From: Podila epigama
Lineage: Eukaryota; Mortierellomycota; Mortierellomycetes; Mortierellales; Mortierellaceae
Assembly (NCBI GenBank): GCA_015679605.1
Contig: JAAAVE010000871.1
Coordinates: forward strand, 2,014-12,618
Reading direction: 5' to 3'
DNA length: 10,605 nt
The position numbers and the translations under genes were made by a program. The notes under the pieces were generated by a model that saw nothing but the letters and a program-made list of their open reading frames with translations, searched no databases and was not told where the DNA came from. This document shows, in pieces, positions 8,901 to 10,605 of this stretch. Within the stretch, counting starts at the first letter, position 1. Every line of letters begins with the position of its first letter.

Positions 8901-8940
8901 TCTTGTTGTCTTGTTGTCTTGTTGTCTGCTTGTCTGCTTG
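8901..8940 (-). repeat. 8-bp tandem repeat forming the leader of the 63-codon gene
   Basis: Three TCTTGTTG units then two TCTGCTTG units, exactly in 8-bp phase, start two bases upstream of the ATG. On the transcribed strand this reads CAAGCAGA twice then CAACAAGA three times. The result is an A-rich, G-poor leader resembling that of the gene at 10034. Confidence 0.85.
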
Positions 8941-8976
8941 TTTGTTTTTTTTTTTATGAAGTGTGAAGTGGTTGGT

Positions 8977-9009
8977 GATGTTGCTTGGATGTTGCTTGGA
9001 TGTTGCTTG
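8977..9009 (-). repeat. Three perfect 11-bp tandem copies near the likely transcription start
   Basis: GATGTTGCTTG occurs three times in succession (8977, 8988, 8999). It lies between the TATAAG at 9034-9039 and the start codon at 8899, so probably at or just after the transcription start. On the coding strand it reads CAAGCAACATC. Confidence 0.85.
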
Positions 9010-9033
9010 GAGGAGAACAAAGACTGGGTGCTA

Positions 9034-9039
9034 CTTATA
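9034..9039 (-). promoter_or_regulatory. TATA box candidate for the 63-codon gene
   Basis: The minus strand reads CGTATAAGTAG. It lies about 135 nt upstream of the ATG, which would give a leader of about 105 nt if transcription starts about 30 nt downstream. Confidence 0.45.
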
Positions 9040-9311
9040 CGAAAAGTTGTCACCAACAACAGTGCTTCTTTTTCTTGAAGCCAAGAACTGCGAAGCAGAT
9101 AGAACTGCACACTCCCCTTTCTGTCTCTCTGTCTATCGGTCAAATGAAGTTGCTTGCTCGCCTTGGCAAAGACATGTTCCTTGTCCTTCTATGTGACCAA
9201 AAAAGGAGAGGAACAGCAAACACTTTTTCAATTGACTCGACAGAGGTTAAAATATTAAAATTTTGCTCCCTATTTTTTTATGCTCCAAAATCAAAACAAC
9301 CTTAAAGCTTC

Positions 9312-9332
9312 TTTGACAAAAGGTTTGTCAAA
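9312..9332. promoter_or_regulatory. Perfect inverted repeat, 9-bp arms with 3-bp spacer
   Basis: TTTGACAAA and TTTGTCAAA are exact reverse complements separated by AGG. The length and symmetry suit a homodimeric transcription factor site. It lies 413 nt upstream of the 63-codon gene and about 700 nt upstream of the 90-codon gene. The TTTGAC core recurs in the repeats at 9794. Confidence 0.45.
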
Positions 9333-9383
9333 TGTTCTTTTGAAGAGCTCCATCTGGTTTGACCTTTTCTTATTTTGCATGGT

Positions 9384-9395
9384 GTTCAATTGAAC
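9384..9395. promoter_or_regulatory. 12-bp perfect palindrome
   Basis: GTTCAATTGAAC is self-complementary. A 12-bp palindrome could occur by chance, but it is one of three in about 200 bp. Confidence 0.3.
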
Positions 9396-9493
9396 GGGAG
9401 ATTGAGAACGGAGGAGGCTTGGAAAGGCTCCAAGTCCGACACATCGCCATGTCCCCCCAAGGTACCCAGAGCAGCACTTTAGCATGTAGAATG

Positions 9494-9519
9494 AGCATGT
9501 TTAAGCATGTTTAAACATG
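9494..9519. promoter_or_regulatory. Repeated GCATGTTTAA ending in a 14-bp palindrome
   Basis: AGCATGTTTA occurs twice in tandem with an 11-bp offset, and the second copy forms the perfect palindrome CATGTTTAAACATG at 9506-9519. TGTTTA is the core recognised by forkhead factors in general. No specific factor can be named from sequence alone. Confidence 0.38.
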
Positions 9520-9598
9520 ATATTGCTGTCCATCGCCACCAACATGCATGCTTTCATGATTCTTTTGCCCTCTTTTGTTCAATAAACAAACACTAAAC

Positions 9599-9678
9599 AT
9601 GGTGTCGTCAAACAAAGGATGGTGTCGTCAAACAAAGGATGGTGTCGTCAAACGAGGAATGGTGTCGTCAATGGCACC
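9599..9678. repeat. Four-copy 20-bp tandem repeat
   Basis: ATGGTGTCGTCAAACAAAGG is perfect at 9599 and 9619. The copy at 9639 matches the first 15 bases, and the copy at 9659 matches the first 13. Divergence increases to the right. The invariant part, ATGGTGTCGTCAA, contains TGACGACA on the other strand. There are no spacers, so this is not a CRISPR array. Confidence 0.9.
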
Positions 9679-9793
9679 GTGAACCAGAGAGTATGACAGT
9701 CTGTTTGCACTTTGATCTTTAATGTTTGCAAGTGAGAACCGTACGCCTCTTTGCTTTGGCATGTCATGTACGAGTCTCACGTCACAACAGTCA

Positions 9794-9813
9794 TTGACCT
9801 TTGACCTTTGACG
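9794..9813. repeat. TTGACCT triplet with 7-bp period
   Basis: TTGACCT, TTGACCT and TTGACG follow one another directly. It lies about 220 nt upstream of the 90-codon gene's ATG and could be a multi-site regulator target. Confidence 0.5.
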
Positions 9814-9984
9814 CCTTTACCTTTGCAAAATGGTTAAAAAGAAATTGCCCCTTGTTAAAAATCACCCTTATTCTTATCAATTTCCAGTTTACTTGTGATA
9901 GCCCCGTTCAGTCCATCTTCTATTTTATTTTAGCACACCTATACAATCACACGTCTTCACAATCACACACGCACACGCCAGTAA

Positions 9985-10033
9985 CAGCAAGACAAGACAA
10001 GCAAGACAAAGAAAGAGAAAGAGAACAAAAGCA
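9985..10033 (+). promoter_or_regulatory. A-rich CAAGACAA leader of the 90-codon gene
   Basis: The 49 nt before the ATG consist almost entirely of A, G and C, built from CAAGACAA-like words followed by GAAAGAGAAAGAG. The composition matches the leader of the divergent 63-codon gene. A possible TATACAA lies at 9940-9946 and a TATTTTAT run at 9921-9928. Confidence 0.4.
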
Positions 10034-10306
10034 ATGTCCATCCTCAAGGCAATCTCCTTCAAGTCAACCAAGACTTCCTCCTTGACATCGTCGTCGTCGT
10101 CTTCCAAGCCTTCCACCACTACCACTGCCACCACCAACCCTTCCAAGGACTCCATTGCATTCCGTTCCTCTGCCGAGTCAGCGCGTCCGTTACTCAAGAC
10201 GAACCAGTATCCCCCATCCAAGACCACGAAAATGACGCGTGAAGAAGCTTTGGATATGATTATGAAGCATCATGGCCCTGTCAACAACAACCATCTCGTG
10301 CAGTGA
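10034..10306 (+). CDS. Small Ser/Thr-rich basic protein (90 aa), likely related to the 63-aa protein
   Basis: A single-exon frame from ATG 10034 to TGA 10304-10306. The N-terminus is MSILKAISFKSTK, followed by a Ser/Thr/Lys-rich tract (about 11-40), a charged middle (41-65) and a C-terminal motif MTREEALDMIMKH at 67-79. It ends ...NNNHLVQ. The motif aligns without gaps to residues 39-51 of the divergent 63-aa protein: 4 of 13 identical, with conservative S/T, D/E, E/Q, D/E, L/I and R/K changes. Both place A-L-x-x-[LI]-M at the same helical positions. The ATG is preceded by a clean A-rich leader and AATAAA motifs follow the stop. No targeting signal or known domain is visible and function is unknown. 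The conserved motif makes a chance frame unlikely. Confidence 0.74.
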   Translation: MSILKAISFKSTKTSSLTSSSSSSKPSTTTTATTNPSKDSIAFRSSAESARPLLKTNQYPPSKTTKMTREEALDMIMKHHGPVNNNHLVQ

Positions 10307-10490
10307 GAACTAGGCACCCACGCTCATCCACACACTCCTCACACATACACTCTCTCTGTCTATGTCTTTCTGTCTCTTTATGTATGATTAAAAAAACACA
10401 AGTGACCTAAAGGATATATTTGACGAACCTGTCCTTAAAGTTGTAATAGCATAATTACTAATGGACGTTGTATTTAAAAGAATAACATGG

Positions 10491-10496
10491 AATAAA
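10491..10496 (+). terminator. Polyadenylation signal candidate for the 90-codon gene
   Basis: AATAAA occurs 185 nt after the TGA at 10304-10306, in AT-rich sequence. A second AATAAA lies at 10579-10584. Positions 10307-10605 otherwise hold CA/CT-rich then AT-rich 3' UTR-like sequence with no gene. Confidence 0.4.
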
Positions 10497-10605
10497 ATAA
10501 CGAAAATTTTACTCGTATGGCAGCTTATGAGAAAGAAGTATGAGAATGCAAAAAATGACGATTACATGAAAGACGAACAATAAAAACAAAAGAGAAATCG
10601 CAAAT

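Larger units (their letters stand above)
8900..10033. other. 1.13 kb shared upstream region of two divergent small genes
   Basis: The region has no credible gene. Frames such as 8985-9305 (plus) and 9291-9485 (minus) have ordinary chance length and no recognisable features. It carries an unusual density of ordered elements: leader repeats, a TATA candidate, a 21-bp inverted repeat, palindromes at 9384 and 9506, a 20-bp tandem array at 9599 and a 7-bp triplet at 9794. I interpret it as a bidirectional regulatory region. Confidence 0.6.

Noticed and set aside
8985-9305. 106-codon plus-strand frame in the small-gene intergenic region
   Set aside because: It overlaps the promoter and 11-bp repeats of the 63-codon gene, shows no domain or motif, and has a composition typical of random translation.
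9291-9485. 64-codon minus-strand frame
   Set aside because: It has no resemblance to the neighbouring small proteins and runs through the inverted repeat and palindrome. Chance length.
9599-9678. 20-bp repeats considered as a CRISPR array
   Set aside because: The copies abut with no spacers and the genome is clearly eukaryotic (spliced genes).

Overview
The window is nuclear DNA from a filamentous fungus. An early-diverging lineage such as Mucoromycota is my best guess, but the assignment is loose. Protein-coding genes are split by short GT-AG introns (90 to 441 nt, plus one apparent long one). Introns and intergenic DNA are full of microsatellites and T or A tracts. There are no bacterial signals (no operons, no Shine-Dalgarno sites), and I saw no tRNA, rRNA, CRISPR array or transposase.

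Layout from left to right. (1) Positions 3-308: the 3' end of an unrecognised plus-strand gene that enters from outside the window. (2) Positions 523-3005, minus strand: a complete six-exon gene for a 568-residue AMP-forming acyl-CoA synthetase. All five introns could be placed and the reading frame closes exactly. (3) Positions 3006-4733: a 1.7 kb divergent intergenic region with several simple and degenerate repeats, a 16-bp palindrome and a CCAAT cluster. (4) Positions 4734-8222, plus strand: an NRC-2/Fpk1-type AGC serine/threonine protein kinase (547 residues in the base model). A 1.08 kb first intron may hide two microexons. (5) Positions 8223-8707: T-rich 3' flanks of two convergent genes. 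(6) Positions 8708-8899 (minus) and 10034-10306 (plus): two tiny single-exon genes, 63 and 90 codons, transcribed away from each other.

The right-hand third is the most interesting part. The two small proteins share a Ser/Thr-rich, basic body and the same short C-terminal amphipathic motif (M-[ST]-x-[DE]-[QE]-A-L-[ED]-x-[LI]-M-[RK]). Their 5' leaders are both built from CAAGACAA-like words. Their common 1.13 kb upstream region carries a perfect 9-bp-arm inverted repeat, two further perfect palindromes, a four-copy 20-bp tandem repeat and a TTGACCT triplet. I read this as a diverged head-to-head pair of an undescribed small-protein family with a shared regulatory region; that reading is inference.

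No pathway links the genes. The acyl-CoA synthetase activates a carboxylic or fatty acid. The kinase belongs to a family that controls lipid flippases and hyphal growth in other fungi. The small proteins have no assignable function.
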